The position numbers and the translations under genes were made by a program. Below the pieces are notes generated by a model. It did not search any database, was not told the DNA's origin, and saw only the letters and a list, made by a program, of their open reading frames with translations. Positions 43,007 through 52,777 of a stretch of DNA of 64,000 nt are shown here, piece by piece. The stretch covers positions 1-64,000 of the forward strand of contig NZ_JASNJD010000018.1 in assembly GCF_030164425.1 (NCBI RefSeq), read 5' to 3'. This stretch comes from Pseudodonghicola flavimaris. GTDB lineage: Bacteria; Pseudomonadota; Alphaproteobacteria; Rhodobacterales; Rhodobacteraceae. Positions within the stretch are counted from its first letter, which is position 1. Each line of letters begins with the position of its first letter.

Positions 43007-45019
43007 GTGTCGGACTGGCGTCTAGGAATTGATATCGGGGGCACCTTCACGGATGTGATCGCCGTTTCCCCCGACGGCACGAACCGGCGGTCTGCCAAGG
43101 TCCCCAGCAAACCCGCCGAGCCGGTGCAGGCCATCGTCGAGGCGATCGCGGCGGTGGATCTGGCCTGGGACGAGGTCAGCGAGATCGTCCATGGCACCAC
43201 CCTCGTCACAAACGATATTGTCGAGCATAACTTTCGCCCCTGCGCCCTGATCGCCACAACCGGGTTTTCCGACAGTATCGAGATCGGCCGCACTTCGCGC
43301 CGGGCGCTTTACCGGCTGGATCTGCCGCCCAAGGTGACACCGCTGGTGCCCGCGGACCTCAGGTTCGAGGTTGAGGAGCGTTTGTTGGCCGATGGCACGG
43401 TTCTGACCGAACTGGCCGACAGCGAGATCGACCGGGTGATCGCCGCAATCAGGCAGTCCGGTGTCGATACCGTGGCCGTCTGCCTGCTGCACGCCTTCCA
43501 GAACCCGGCGCATGAGATCAAGCTGGGCGAACGGCTGGCGCAGCATTTTCCCAATGTCTCCCTCAGCCACGATATTTCCCCCGAGATTCGCGAATTCGAA
43601 CGGATGAGCACGACGGTGCTGAACGCGATGATGATGGGCAAGATCCGCGCCCATCTGCAGCGGATCGAGGAGACCAAGGCGCCCAACAGCCGGGTGCACC
43701 TGATGCACTCGGCCTCCGGCATGGCGACACCGGAGCTGATCGCGGAACGCCCGCTGATGCTGGCGATGTCCGGCCCCGCCGCCGGCGCGCTCGCCACCAC
43801 AGAGATGGCCCGCGCGCTGGGGATCGGCAACGCGCTGACCTTCGACATGGGTGGCACCACCACCGATGTCTGCCTGATCGTCGACGGCCGCGCCGAAGTG
43901 GCGGCGAACCGCGAGCTCGGCGGCCAGCGGATCCGGCTGCCGATGGTGGCGGTGGATTCCATCGGCGCCGGTGGCGGCTCCATCGCCCGGCTGGTCTCCG
44001 GCGCGCTGGAGGTCGGCCCGCGCAGCGCCGGCGCCACCCCGGGGCCGGCCTGCTATGGCAAGGGCGGCAGCCTACCGACGGTGTCCGACGCCGATATGGT
44101 GCTGGGCTATCTCAACCCCGCGCGCACGCTGGGCGGGTCGGTGCCCCTGCAACCGCAGCTGGCCGAAGAGGTGATCGGCGCGCTCGGCGCCGAGATGGGT
44201 TTCGACGTCAGAGAGGCTGCCGTCGGCATCACCCGCGTCGTACATGCCACCATGGCACGTGCGCTGCGCAAGGCGACGGTGGAACGCGGGCTCGATATCC
44301 GCAGCTTCGATCTGGTCGCCTTCGGCGGCGCCGGCCCGATGCACGCGGTCGAGGTCGCCCGCATCTGCGGCATTCGGCGGATCGTGGTGCCGATGTTCTC
44401 CTCTGGCTTCTCGGCGCTCGGCTGTGTCGATGCGGCGATGAGCTATTCGCGTCAGTTCACCGTGAACATGAAGTCGCGAGACTGGGACCAGACGCGGCTG
44501 GACGCGCTTCTGAAAGAAGAGATCGACACCCTGTCGAAGGCGCTGATCGAGGCCGGCCACGACTGGGACAGCCTGCGGATCAGCCATACCGCCGGCATCC
44601 GCTATTCCGGCCAGAGCTACGAGACGCCGATCCATGGCCCCGCCTTCACCGATCCCGAGCAGTTGGGGGCCCAGTTCGATGCCGCCCACCGCGCGGTCTA
44701 TGGCTATGCCACCGGCGAGACCTGGGAGCTGATGACAGTACGGACCGAAGTGACCGGCCCCGCCCGGGGCGGCGACGCGGCCAAGATCGCCGGCGGTCTG
44801 GCCACCCCCGCCCCGGTGGGCTGGCGCGAGGTGACCTTCGAGACCGGCGAAAGCGCCCGGACCCCGGTCTATGCCCGCGACGCACTGGTGGTCGATGCGG
44901 TGATGCCGGGGCCGCTGATCGTCGAGGACGACTGGTCCACCGTGGTCATCCCGCCGCGGGACAGCCTGCGCCGCGACGCCACCGGCAACCTGCATATCGA
45001 GGTGGAGCTGCCGCAATGA
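43007..45019 (+). CDS. Hydantoinase/oxoprolinase-family subunit A (HyuA-like)
   Basis: 670 residues with a GTG start. Actin-like ATP-binding start LGIDIGGTFTDVIAVSPDG, then HGTTLVTNDIVE, LTFDMGGTTTDVCLI (phosphate loop), GAGGGSIARLVSGALEVGPRSAGATPGPACYGKGG and FGGAGPMHAVEVARICGI. Family members use ATP to open cyclic amides (hydantoins, 5-oxoproline, lactams) or carboxylate ketones, with HyuB as partner. The C-terminal domain is full length. Coupled to hyuB (ATGA overlap) and to the peptide-type importer. Confidence 0.92.
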   Translation: MSDWRLGIDIGGTFTDVIAVSPDGTNRRSAKVPSKPAEPVQAIVEAIAAVDLAWDEVSEIVHGTTLVTNDIVEHNFRPCALIATTGFSDSIEIGRTSRRALYRLDLPPKVTPLVPADLRFEVEERLLADGTVLTELADSEIDRVIAAIRQSGVDTVAVCLLHAFQNPAHEIKLGERLAQHFPNVSLSHDISPEIREFERMSTTVLNAMMMGKIRAHLQRIEETKAPNSRVHLMHSASGMATPELIAERPLMLAMSGPAAGALATTEMARALGIGNALTFDMGGTTTDVCLIVDGRAEVAANRELGGQRIRLPMVAVDSIGAGGGSIARLVSGALEVGPRSAGATPGPACYGKGGSLPTVSDADMVLGYLNPARTLGGSVPLQPQLAEEVIGALGAEMGFDVREAAVGITRVVHATMARALRKATVERGLDIRSFDLVAFGGAGPMHAVEVARICGIRRIVVPMFSSGFSALGCVDAAMSYSRQFTVNMKSRDWDQTRLDALLKEEIDTLSKALIEAGHDWDSLRISHTAGIRYSGQSYETPIHGPAFTDPEQLGAQFDAAHRAVYGYATGETWELMTVRTEVTGPARGGDAAKIAGGLATPAPVGWREVTFETGESARTPVYARDALVVDAVMPGPLIVEDDWSTVVIPPRDSLRRDATGNLHIEVELPQ

Positions 45020-46611
45020 AGGACGTGCCTGTGAAACTCGACCCCGTGTCCCTCGAAGTGATCCGCAACGCCCTGAGCGCGGTGGCGGAAGAGATGTCGA
45101 GCGTGGTGATGCGCGCCGCGCGCTCGCCGCTCCTGCGCGAGGCCGGCGATCATTCCTCCGCCCTGACCGATACCGATGGCTATCTGGTGGCGCAGGGGCG
45201 CGATGTGCCGGTTCATCTGGGCGTGCTCAGCTTCACCGTGCGGGAATTCATCCGCGTGGTCGGCCGCGCGGCGCTGAAACCGGGCGATGTCTGGATCCTC
45301 AACCTGCCCGATGTCGGCGGCAACCACCTGCCCGACGTCAAGCTGATCCGCCCGGTCTTTCACGACGGCGCGCTCTATGCCTTCTCGATCAGCCTGGCGC
45401 ATTGGGCCGATGTCGGCGGCGCCATGCCCGGCAGCTATTACGCCGCCGCCTTCGACTGCTGGCAGGAGGGGCTACGCATCCCGCCGGTCCGCCTGGTCGC
45501 GGGTGACGAGATCGACGAGGAGAAGATGGGCCTGATCCTCGCCAACGTGCGCGGCCCGGCGGAACGGCGCGGCGATATCCTGGCGCAGATCTCGGCCACC
45601 ACGGTCGCCGGACGCCGGCTGGAGGAGCTGCGCCAGACCTATGGCGTCGATTTCCTGACGGCCGCCTTCGAGGCCATCCACGACCGCGCGGAACGGCAGA
45701 TGCGCGAGGCGATCGCGGCGATCCCGGATGGCACCTACGCCGGCGAGGATTTTCTCGATGACGATGGCCACGGCGGGGCGCCGGTGGCGCTCAGGGTCAG
45801 GGTCACCATCTCGGGGGAAACCGCCAGTTTCGACTTCACCGGGACCGACGATGCGGTGCCGGGCGCACTGAACACCACCCCCTTCATCGCCGCCGCCGGG
45901 GTCTTCTATGTGATGAAGGCGCTCTACGGCCCGGATATCCAGCCCTCTGCCGGCTGCTACCGGCCGCTGTCGGTGATCACCCGGCCGGGGTCACTGCTCG
46001 ATCCGCGCAGCAACGTGCCGGTGGTCGGCGGCAACCACGAGACCTGCCAGCGGGTCGCCGATGCGATCTTCAAGGCGCTGGTCCCGGTCGCGGCCGAGAA
46101 GCTTTCCGCCGGCGGCCCGACCACGGCGGGGCTGCTGATCTTCTCCGCCCGCAACGACGAGGGGGATTATTCAACCTTCTACGAAGTCCACGGAGGTGGC
46201 GAGGGCGCCCGGATCGACCGCGACGGCATGGCCGTGACCCGGGTGCATCTGGCCAATGTGATGAGCACCCCGGCCGAGGTGATCGAGACGGAATATCCGA
46301 TCATGGTCGAACGCCAGGCGCTGCGGCCGCACTCGGGCGGGGACGGCGCCCATCGCGGCGGCGACGGCCTGCACCGGGTCTATCGGATGATGGCCGATCG
46401 CGTCTCGCTCACCACCATGTTCGAACGCGCCGTGGTTCCCGCCTACGGGCTGGAAGGCGGCGACGACGGGGCGCTCTTCGAAGTGACCCTGACAAGGAAA
46501 GAAGGCACGCAGGAAAAGCTGCCCGGAAAACACAATGTCACCATCGACAGGGACGACCGGGTCACCGTTCTGACCTGCGGCGGCGGCGGCTACGGGGTCA
46601 AGCCCGTCTGA
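45016..46611 (+). CDS. Hydantoinase/oxoprolinase-family subunit B (HyuB-like)
   Basis: 531 residues. Typical HyuB text: DPVSLEVIRNALSAVAEEMSSVVMRAARSP, DHSSALTDTDGYLVAQGRDVPVHLG, VWILNLPDVGGNHLPDVKLIRPVF and AHWADVGGAMPGS, with likely metal-binding aspartate/histidine clusters. C-terminal RPHSGGDGAHRGGDGLHRVYRM. It forms the catalytic complex with HyuA. Full length, no frameshift. The specific cyclic amide is unknown; a caprolactamase-type or N-methylhydantoinase-type role are both open. Confidence 0.92.
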   Translation: MKDVPVKLDPVSLEVIRNALSAVAEEMSSVVMRAARSPLLREAGDHSSALTDTDGYLVAQGRDVPVHLGVLSFTVREFIRVVGRAALKPGDVWILNLPDVGGNHLPDVKLIRPVFHDGALYAFSISLAHWADVGGAMPGSYYAAAFDCWQEGLRIPPVRLVAGDEIDEEKMGLILANVRGPAERRGDILAQISATTVAGRRLEELRQTYGVDFLTAAFEAIHDRAERQMREAIAAIPDGTYAGEDFLDDDGHGGAPVALRVRVTISGETASFDFTGTDDAVPGALNTTPFIAAAGVFYVMKALYGPDIQPSAGCYRPLSVITRPGSLLDPRSNVPVVGGNHETCQRVADAIFKALVPVAAEKLSAGGPTTAGLLIFSARNDEGDYSTFYEVHGGGEGARIDRDGMAVTRVHLANVMSTPAEVIETEYPIMVERQALRPHSGGDGAHRGGDGLHRVYRMMADRVSLTTMFERAVVPAYGLEGGDDGALFEVTLTRKEGTQEKLPGKHNVTIDRDDRVTVLTCGGGGYGVKPV

Positions 46612-46662
46612 GGCGCCCCCAAGATCATCATAATATCCCAACAGGAAAAGGTAGACGGAAGA

Positions 46663-48273
46663 ATGAAAAGACGTGATTTTCTGAACGCGGCCGCGCTCTC
46701 CGGCGTTTCGCTTCTGGGCCTCAAGCTCGGCGCCGGACCGGCGGCGGCCGCCGGGCGCAACGATGTCATCCGCATTCTGCTGGAAGACAGCCCCAATACC
46801 TTCGACCCCTCCGGCACCGGCTATAACCCGGCCTCCTGCAATATCTCATGGAACGTCTACGACCGGCTGGTGACCTATGCCTCCAAGCCGGTGGCGGGCG
46901 AAGACGATGCCTTCATCTACGATTACGACACCATCGTCGGCCAGGCGGCAGAGAGCTATGAGGTCTCCGAGGACGGCACCGTCCTGACCTTCAAGATGCG
47001 CGAAGGCGCCACCTTTCACGATGGCCGCCCGGTCACCGCGCATGACGCCAAATGGTCGCTGGACCGCGCCGTGTCGGTGCCGACCTCCAAGGCGCAGCTG
47101 TCCACCGGCTCGCTGACCAGCCCGGATCAGTTCGTCGTCCTCGACGACATGACGCTGCAGATCACCGTGCCGCAGGCCGACCGCTTCACCCTGCCGAACC
47201 TCTGCATCCTGTTCCCCGCCATCATCAATTCGGAACTGGCCAAGGAGCACGCGACCGAGGACGACCCCTGGGCGCTGAACTGGCTGAAGACCAACGAAGC
47301 CGGCGGCGGCCCCTTCGTGATGAGCCGCTATGTCGCCGATCAGCAATTCGTGCTGGAACGCTTCGACGACTGGAAGAACGGCGAGGTGCCGGGCCAGGCG
47401 CGTGTGCTGGCACAGATCGTGCCGGTCGCCTCCTCGCGCCGCGCCACCGCCGAGAAGGGCGAGGCCGATCTGGTCCGCGCCCTGTCGGGCCGCGACATCA
47501 AGGACGTGATGGACGAGGGCCAGCGCCGGGTGCTGGGCATCTCCAACCCGGCACGGATGGTGGCGATCGCCATGAACTCGGAAATGCCGCCCTTCAACGA
47601 CAAGCGGGTGCGGCAGGCGGTGGCCTATTCGGTGCCCTATGAGGAGATGTTCCAGTCGGTGCTCTATGGCCGCGGCACACCGCTCTTCGGAGGCACCGCC
47701 GAGACGACCGAGGCGATCTATCCGCAGCCCCTGCCCTACACCCAGGATCTGGAGAAGGCCAAGGCACTGCTGGCCGAGGCCGGCCTCGCCGACGGGTTCG
47801 ACACGACCTTCACCATCGACAGCTCCTATACCGCGACCAGCGAACCGGTGGCGATCCTGATGCAGGAGGCACTGGGCAAGATCGGCATCAGGGTGAAGAT
47901 CGAAAAGGTGCCCTCCGGCCAGATGGGGCAGCTGCAGACCGACCGGGCCCTGCCGATGTTCATCGCCATGGGCGGCGCCTGGCTGGCCGACCCGGATTAC
48001 TTCTTCCGCATCTTCTACAACTCCGCCCGCCGCTGGAACTACGGCAACTACCAGAACCCGGAGATGGCACAGCTGGTAGAAGAGACCCGGTTTGAGAGCG
48101 ATCCGGCGGTCTACAAGGCCAAGGTGCTGCGGATGATCGAACTGGCCAAGGACGACGTGCCGCTGATCGCACTGTGGTCGCCCTATCAGGACACCGTGCT
48201 GAGCGATGCGATCCACGGCTACACCTACATGTTCCACGGTCAGCTGGAGATGCGGCCGCTCTACAAGGCCTGA
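46663..48273 (+). CDS. ABC importer substrate-binding protein, SBP_bac_5 family
   Basis: 536 residues. Twin-arginine-type signal MKRRDFLNAAALSGVSLLGLKLG with cleavage near AAAAG. Mature: LLEDSPNTFDPSGTGYNP, NVYDRLVTY, FKMREGATFHDGRPVTAHDAKWSLDR and EAGGGPFVMSRY. It is 51 bp after hyuB, so it probably supplies the HyuAB substrate. Similar in layout to the receptor at 6234, but the two are not close copies. Confidence 0.91.
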   Translation: MKRRDFLNAAALSGVSLLGLKLGAGPAAAAGRNDVIRILLEDSPNTFDPSGTGYNPASCNISWNVYDRLVTYASKPVAGEDDAFIYDYDTIVGQAAESYEVSEDGTVLTFKMREGATFHDGRPVTAHDAKWSLDRAVSVPTSKAQLSTGSLTSPDQFVVLDDMTLQITVPQADRFTLPNLCILFPAIINSELAKEHATEDDPWALNWLKTNEAGGGPFVMSRYVADQQFVLERFDDWKNGEVPGQARVLAQIVPVASSRRATAEKGEADLVRALSGRDIKDVMDEGQRRVLGISNPARMVAIAMNSEMPPFNDKRVRQAVAYSVPYEEMFQSVLYGRGTPLFGGTAETTEAIYPQPLPYTQDLEKAKALLAEAGLADGFDTTFTIDSSYTATSEPVAILMQEALGKIGIRVKIEKVPSGQMGQLQTDRALPMFIAMGGAWLADPDYFFRIFYNSARRWNYGNYQNPEMAQLVEETRFESDPAVYKAKVLRMIELAKDDVPLIALWSPYQDTVLSDAIHGYTYMFHGQLEMRPLYKA

Positions 48274-48294
48274 GCCTGACCGACTGCCTTCTGC

Positions 48295-48314
48295 GGGGCC
48301 GGTGCGCCGGCCCC
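48295..48314 (+). other. Intercistronic stem-loop after the second peptide-type binding protein
   Basis: GGGGCCGG pairs with CCGGCCCC around TGCG, 21 bp after the stop and 27 bp before the permease start. No T-tract. Same place and likely role as the hairpin at 7834-7862. Confidence 0.65.
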
Positions 48315-48341
48315 CTCCCTGCCCGCGGCCCGGAGCCTTTC

Positions 48342-49370
48342 ATGAAGTACCGCACCCTTCGCCTGATCCTCTGGCGCTTGCTGATGGCGCTGCCGATCCT
48401 CTTCGGGGTGATCGTCGTCACCTTCGTGCTGATCCGGGCGCTGCCGGGCGATCCGGCCATCGCCTATGCCTCGGGCCCCAGCATGGATCAGGAAGATATC
48501 GAGGCGATCCGCCGGGCGATGGGGCTGGATAAATCCGTCTTTCAGCAATTCCTGATCTACCTGTCCAATATCGCCCATCTGAATTTCGGCACCTCGATGA
48601 TCACCGGCCAGCCGGTGCTGCAGGATTTCGCCGAACGGCTGCCGGCGACCATCGAACTGGCCATCGTCGCCTTTGCGATGTCGCTGATCGTGGCGCTGCC
48701 GGTGGGGGTGCTGGCCGCCGTCTATCGCGACAGCTGGATCGATCAGCTCTCCCGCGTGATCACCTCGATCTCGGCGGCGATGCCGGGGTTCTTCTTCGGG
48801 CTGATCCTGATCTTCATCTTCTATTTCGTGCTGAGCCTGGCGCCCGAGCCCATCGGCCGGCTGTCGGGCTGGACCATCGCGCCGCCCACCGTCACCGGTT
48901 TCATGACCATCGACGCCGCCCTGATCGGCGATTGGGAAGTGGTCCGCGAGGCCATCGTCAAGATGCTGATGCCGGCGGCCTCGATGGCGATCTTCGCGGT
49001 GGCGCCGCTGATGCGGATGATGCGCGGCGGCATGATCGACGCGCTCGACAGCGATTACATCAAGGCGGCCCGTGCCTATGGCGTGCCGGGCTGGAAGATC
49101 CTGCTGCAATACGCGCTGCCCAACGCCATGCTGCCGGTGTTGGCGACCATGGGCATGGTGCTGTCGACCATGCTCGGCGCCAATATCATGATCGAGAAGC
49201 TCTTCGCCTGGCCCGGCATCGGTTCCTATTCGGTCAATGCGCTGATCGGGGTGGATTACGCGCCGGTGCAGGCCTTCGTCCTGATCGTCGCCGTACTCTT
49301 CGTGCTGATGACACTGGCGATCGACATCCTCTCCGCCGCGATCGACCCGCGCTACAAGCTGAAGGGCTGA
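48342..49370 (+). CDS. ABC importer permease, DppB type
   Basis: 342 residues from the ATG at 48342 (GGAG 7 bp upstream); the earlier frame lies within the receptor gene and hairpin. Hallmarks: LRLILWRLLMALPILFGVIVVTFVLIRALPGDPA, the EAA loop SDYIKAARAYGVPGWKILLQYALPNA and FAWPGIGSYSVNALIGVDY, ending AAIDPRYKLKG. Pairs with the DppC-type gene 4 bp downstream. Confidence 0.93.
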   Translation: MKYRTLRLILWRLLMALPILFGVIVVTFVLIRALPGDPAIAYASGPSMDQEDIEAIRRAMGLDKSVFQQFLIYLSNIAHLNFGTSMITGQPVLQDFAERLPATIELAIVAFAMSLIVALPVGVLAAVYRDSWIDQLSRVITSISAAMPGFFFGLILIFIFYFVLSLAPEPIGRLSGWTIAPPTVTGFMTIDAALIGDWEVVREAIVKMLMPAASMAIFAVAPLMRMMRGGMIDALDSDYIKAARAYGVPGWKILLQYALPNAMLPVLATMGMVLSTMLGANIMIEKLFAWPGIGSYSVNALIGVDYAPVQAFVLIVAVLFVLMTLAIDILSAAIDPRYKLKG

Positions 49371-49374
49371 GATC

Positions 49375-50214
49375 ATGACCGGCTCCCTGCTCCTCTATCA
49401 TCTGCGCCGCAACACCGCGACGGCGCTGGCGGCGGTGATCATCGTCGGCCTGTTCCTGGTCGCCCTGCTGGGGCCGGCGTTGGTACCCTACGACCCGCTG
49501 GCGACCGAGATGCAGAATGTCCTTGCCCCGCCCTCGGCCGCGCACTGGTTCGGCACCGACCAGCTGGGCCGGGACATCTTCAGCCGGGTGATCGTGGCGA
49601 CCCGGCTGGACTTCGCCATCGCCGTCGCCGCCGTTGCGATCTCCGCCCTGGCCGGCATCACCGTGGGGGCGATGTCGGGCTATGTCGGTGGCTGGTTCGA
49701 CGGGGTGATGAGCCGCGTGGTCGACGTGATGATGGCCTTCCCGCTCTTCGTCGCCGCCATGGCGCTGGTCGCGGTCTTCGGCAATTCGGTGCAGTCGGTG
49801 GTGCTGGCCACCTCGATCATCAACTTTCCCTTCTACTTCCGCCTCGCCCGGATCGAGGCCGCCGCCCGGCGCGAGATCGGCTATGTCGAGGCGGCGATCA
49901 TCAACGGCAATTCCACCGGCTCGGTGATCTTCCGCTTCCTGCTGCCGAACTCGCTGCCGCCGGTGATCGTGCAAATCTCGCTCAACCTCGGCTGGGCGAT
50001 CCTGAACACCTCCGGTCTCGCCTTCATCGGGCTCGGGGTGGCGCCGCCGACGCCGGAATGGGGCATCATGATCCAGGAGGGCGCCTCGATGATGATGTCG
50101 GGCGAATGGTGGACCGTGCTGTTTCCCGGGCTGGCGCTGGTGCTGTCGGTCTTCTGTTTCAGCCTGCTGGGCGACGGGCTGCGCGACATCGCCGATCCGA
50201 GGAGACGCAGCTGA
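49375..50214 (+). CDS. ABC importer permease, DppC type
   Basis: 279 residues. LAPPSAAHWFGTDQLGRDIFSRVIVATRLDF is the DppC hallmark, with the EAA loop REIGYVEAAIINGNSTGSVIFRFLLPN. It ends FSLLGDGLRDIADPRRRS. Its stop shares a base with the ATPase start (TGATG). Confidence 0.93.
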   Translation: MTGSLLLYHLRRNTATALAAVIIVGLFLVALLGPALVPYDPLATEMQNVLAPPSAAHWFGTDQLGRDIFSRVIVATRLDFAIAVAAVAISALAGITVGAMSGYVGGWFDGVMSRVVDVMMAFPLFVAAMALVAVFGNSVQSVVLATSIINFPFYFRLARIEAAARREIGYVEAAIINGNSTGSVIFRFLLPNSLPPVIVQISLNLGWAILNTSGLAFIGLGVAPPTPEWGIMIQEGASMMMSGEWWTVLFPGLALVLSVFCFSLLGDGLRDIADPRRRS

Positions 50215-51188
50215 TGAATGCCATGCTGGATATCCGCGACCTGACGCTGGAATTCGAGACCCCGGGCGGGCTGGTCCATGCGCTGGACCGGGTCAACCTG
50301 TCGGTGGAGCGCGGCGAATGCGTGGCCCTGGTCGGCGAGAGCGGCTCGGGCAAGTCGATCACCGGCATGTCGATCCTGCGGCTGAACGGCGCCAATGCGC
50401 GCATCGCGGCAGACCAGATCGCGCTGGACGGCGGCGACCTGCAGGGGCTGAGCGACCGGGCGTTCCAGACCGTGCGCGGCCGCCGCATCGCGATGATCTT
50501 CCAGAACGCCAAATCGGCGCTGAACCCGCTGCGCAAGGTCGGCGACACGCTGACCGACATCCTGCGCGCCCATGCGCCAGAGAAGCTCACACGCCGAGCC
50601 GCCCGCGCCCGGGTGCAGGAGGTCCTGGAACAGATCGGCATCCACCAGGCCGAGGATCGCATGCTGGCCTATCCGGCAGAGCTGTCGGGCGGCATGTGCC
50701 AGCGGATCATGATCGCCGCCGCGCTGGTCTGCGAACCGGAGCTGATCATCGCCGACGAACCGACCTCCGCGCTCGACGTGACGACGCAGGCGAAGGTGAT
50801 GGATCTGCTGATGTCGGCCTGCCGCACCCGTGGCGTCGCGGTCCTGTTCATCACCCACGATCTGGCGCTGGCCTCGGCCTATTGCGACCGGGCGGTGGTG
50901 ATGCATGCCGGCCAGATGCTGGAGGACGGACCGGCGGATGAGGTCTTCGTCCGGCCGCGCCACCCCTATTCGCGGATGCTGCTCGACTCGATGCCCTACG
51001 GCAAGGACGCAGCCGAGGAACTGAAACCAATGGGGGGCAACCTGCCCGACCTGCGCCGCGACGACCTGCCCAGCTGCCGCTTCGCCGACCGCTGCCCACG
51101 TGTCCAGCCCTGCTGCCGCACGGCGGCGGTGCCGCAGACCGCCCTCCGTGACGATCATACCGTGAGGTGCTTTTTCCCCCATGACTGA
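50214..51188 (+). CDS. ABC importer ATPase, DppD type
   Basis: 324 residues from the ATG at 50214 with GAGGAGA upstream. Walker [14 protein letters not shown], signature in LSGGMCQRIMIAAAL, Walker B LIIADEPTSALDVTT, and the C-terminal oligopeptide-transporter cysteine motif CRFADRCPRVQPCC, which may hold an Fe-S cluster as in DppD relatives. LSGGM is a mild variant of LSGGQ. Overlaps the next ATPase by 8 bp. Confidence 0.93.
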   Translation: MNAMLDIRDLTLEFETPGGLVHALDRVNLSVERGECVALVGESGSGKSITGMSILRLNGANARIAADQIALDGGDLQGLSDRAFQTVRGRRIAMIFQNAKSALNPLRKVGDTLTDILRAHAPEKLTRRAARARVQEVLEQIGIHQAEDRMLAYPAELSGGMCQRIMIAAALVCEPELIIADEPTSALDVTTQAKVMDLLMSACRTRGVAVLFITHDLALASAYCDRAVVMHAGQMLEDGPADEVFVRPRHPYSRMLLDSMPYGKDAAEELKPMGGNLPDLRRDDLPSCRFADRCPRVQPCCRTAAVPQTALRDDHTVRCFFPHD

Positions 51189-51999
51189 GATTCTTCTGGA
51201 AGCCGGCGCCATCGTCAAAGATTTCCCCCTCGGGCGCGGCAAGGTGCTGCGCGCGGTCGATCAGGTCTCGTTCAAGCTGCGGACCGGCGAAATCCTCGGG
51301 CTGGTCGGCGAAAGCGGCTCCGGGAAATCAACGCTGGCCCGCATCCTCGCCCGACTGCTGCCGCAGACCGAAGGGGCGATCTGGTTCGACAAGGCCAGCC
51401 TCGCCTCGTTCAGCGGACCGCGGTTCGCGCGGATGGCGGAACGACGCGACATCCAGATGGTGTTTCAGGATCCCCTCGCCAGCCTCAATCCGCGCTGGCG
51501 CGCCGGGCAGATCATCGGCGACCCGATCCGCCGGCTGGGTACGGCGGAGGAGAAGCAGAAACGCCCCGCGCTGGTGGCGGAGGCGGCGGAACGCTCCGGC
51601 CTGCCGGCGGCGCTGCTGAACAGCTTTCCACATCAGCTTTCCGGCGGGCAGCGCGCACGGGTCGATATCGCCCGCGCCATCGTGCTCAGGCCGAAGCTGT
51701 TGATCCTGGACGAGCCGACCTCGGCGCTCGATGCCTCGCTGCAGGCGCATGTGGTGCAGACGCTGATGCAGCTGCGCGCCGATCTGGATCTGACCTATAT
51801 CTTCGTCACCCACGACCTGAACCTGGTGCGACTGATCGCGGATCGCATCCTGGTGATGCAGAAGGGCAGACTGGTCGAACAGGGGCCGGCACGGCAGATC
51901 TTCGACACCCCGAAAGAGGCCTATACCCGCGAGCTGATCGCCGCGATCCCGCAGCTGGGCCAGCGCCGCATCGACCGGACCGGACGCACCCCCGTCTGA
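51181..51999 (+). CDS. ABC importer ATPase, DppF type
   Basis: 272 residues. Walker [16 protein letters not shown]-loop MVFQDPLASLNPRWRAG, signature LSGGQRARVDIARAI, Walker B LLILDEPTSALDASLQ and FVTHDLNLV. Unlike the left-hand importer (9695), this system keeps two separate ATPases. Last gene of the hyuA operon; the luxR gene converges on it 25 bp later. Confidence 0.93.
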   Translation: MTEILLEAGAIVKDFPLGRGKVLRAVDQVSFKLRTGEILGLVGESGSGKSTLARILARLLPQTEGAIWFDKASLASFSGPRFARMAERRDIQMVFQDPLASLNPRWRAGQIIGDPIRRLGTAEEKQKRPALVAEAAERSGLPAALLNSFPHQLSGGQRARVDIARAIVLRPKLLILDEPTSALDASLQAHVVQTLMQLRADLDLTYIFVTHDLNLVRLIADRILVMQKGRLVEQGPARQIFDTPKEAYTRELIAAIPQLGQRRIDRTGRTPV

Positions 52000-52024
52000 G
52001 CACCGGGGCACCGGCGCGGCGGTT

Positions 52025-52750
52025 TCAGATCCACTGTTTCTTCAGCGCCAGCAATGCCGCGTGATGGCGATTGCGGGCCGAAAGCTTCTGGCCGGCGTTG
52101 TTCAGATGATAATTCACCGCCGAGGCGGAGATGTTCATTTTTTCGGCGATTTCCTGGCTGGTCAGCCCCTCGGCCACCCAGATCAGGCTCTCCCTCTCAC
52201 GCGGGGTCAGCGGCGTCTTCTCCCCCGCCGCCTCTGGCACCGGGTCCAGCGCGTTCAGCGCATCGGCGATGTGATAGCCCGCCACGATCAGCTTGCCGCC
52301 ATGTTCGGCGAAGGCCTGGCGCACCACGCCACGGTTCTCGGCGGTGAAGGTCACCAGTTCCAGCCCGAGCCGCCCGTTGATCGGGATCGACACCCCATGG
52401 GCGATGCCGAATTCGCTGGCCTCGTGGAACACCTGACGCTGGCGTTTGCGGAACTGTTTCAGGAAGCTGCCCGCCCCCCAGAGAAACGGCGCGCGGGAGG
52501 CGCGGGCCACTTCGATCACCGGGTCGATCTGGTCGTAGTGCAGCCCCTGATAGCGGGTCGCCCAGTCGATGTGATAATTGGTCTCCAGCTTGAAGAAATT
52601 CTCGCTGGCCGCCTCGCCGGCGCCGCTGAAGGCCGCATAGGAAAACCGCTTCAGGCCGATCGGTTCGAGAAAGCGCTCAACCTCCCCGAGAAACCCGTCG
52701 CGATCCTGCACCGGGCCTTGTGGCAAATAGTCGATGTCCCCCAGTGACAC
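52025..52750 (-). CDS. LuxR-type quorum-sensing regulator without a local LuxI
   Basis: 241 residues from the GTG at 52750 (AAGGGG upstream); a longer GTG start at 52843 would enter the divergent promoter. The autoinducer domain keeps the invariant residues of acyl-homoserine-lactone receptors: W63 (HIDWATRY), Y67, D76-P77, W91 (FLWGAG) and G119 (AHGVSIP). The LuxR helix-turn-helix is LTPRERESLIWVAEGLTSQEIAEKMNISASAVNYHL. No luxI gene is in the window, so it is a solo receptor here. Divergent from the second Liv importer. Confidence 0.9.
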   Translation of the reverse strand: MSLGDIDYLPQGPVQDRDGFLGEVERFLEPIGLKRFSYAAFSGAGEAASENFFKLETNYHIDWATRYQGLHYDQIDPVIEVARASRAPFLWGAGSFLKQFRKRQRQVFHEASEFGIAHGVSIPINGRLGLELVTFTAENRGVVRQAFAEHGGKLIVAGYHIADALNALDPVPEAAGEKTPLTPRERESLIWVAEGLTSQEIAEKMNISASAVNYHLNNAGQKLSARNRHHAALLALKKQWI

Positions 52751-52777
52751 GACTCGATCCCCTTGCTTGCTGGCAGT

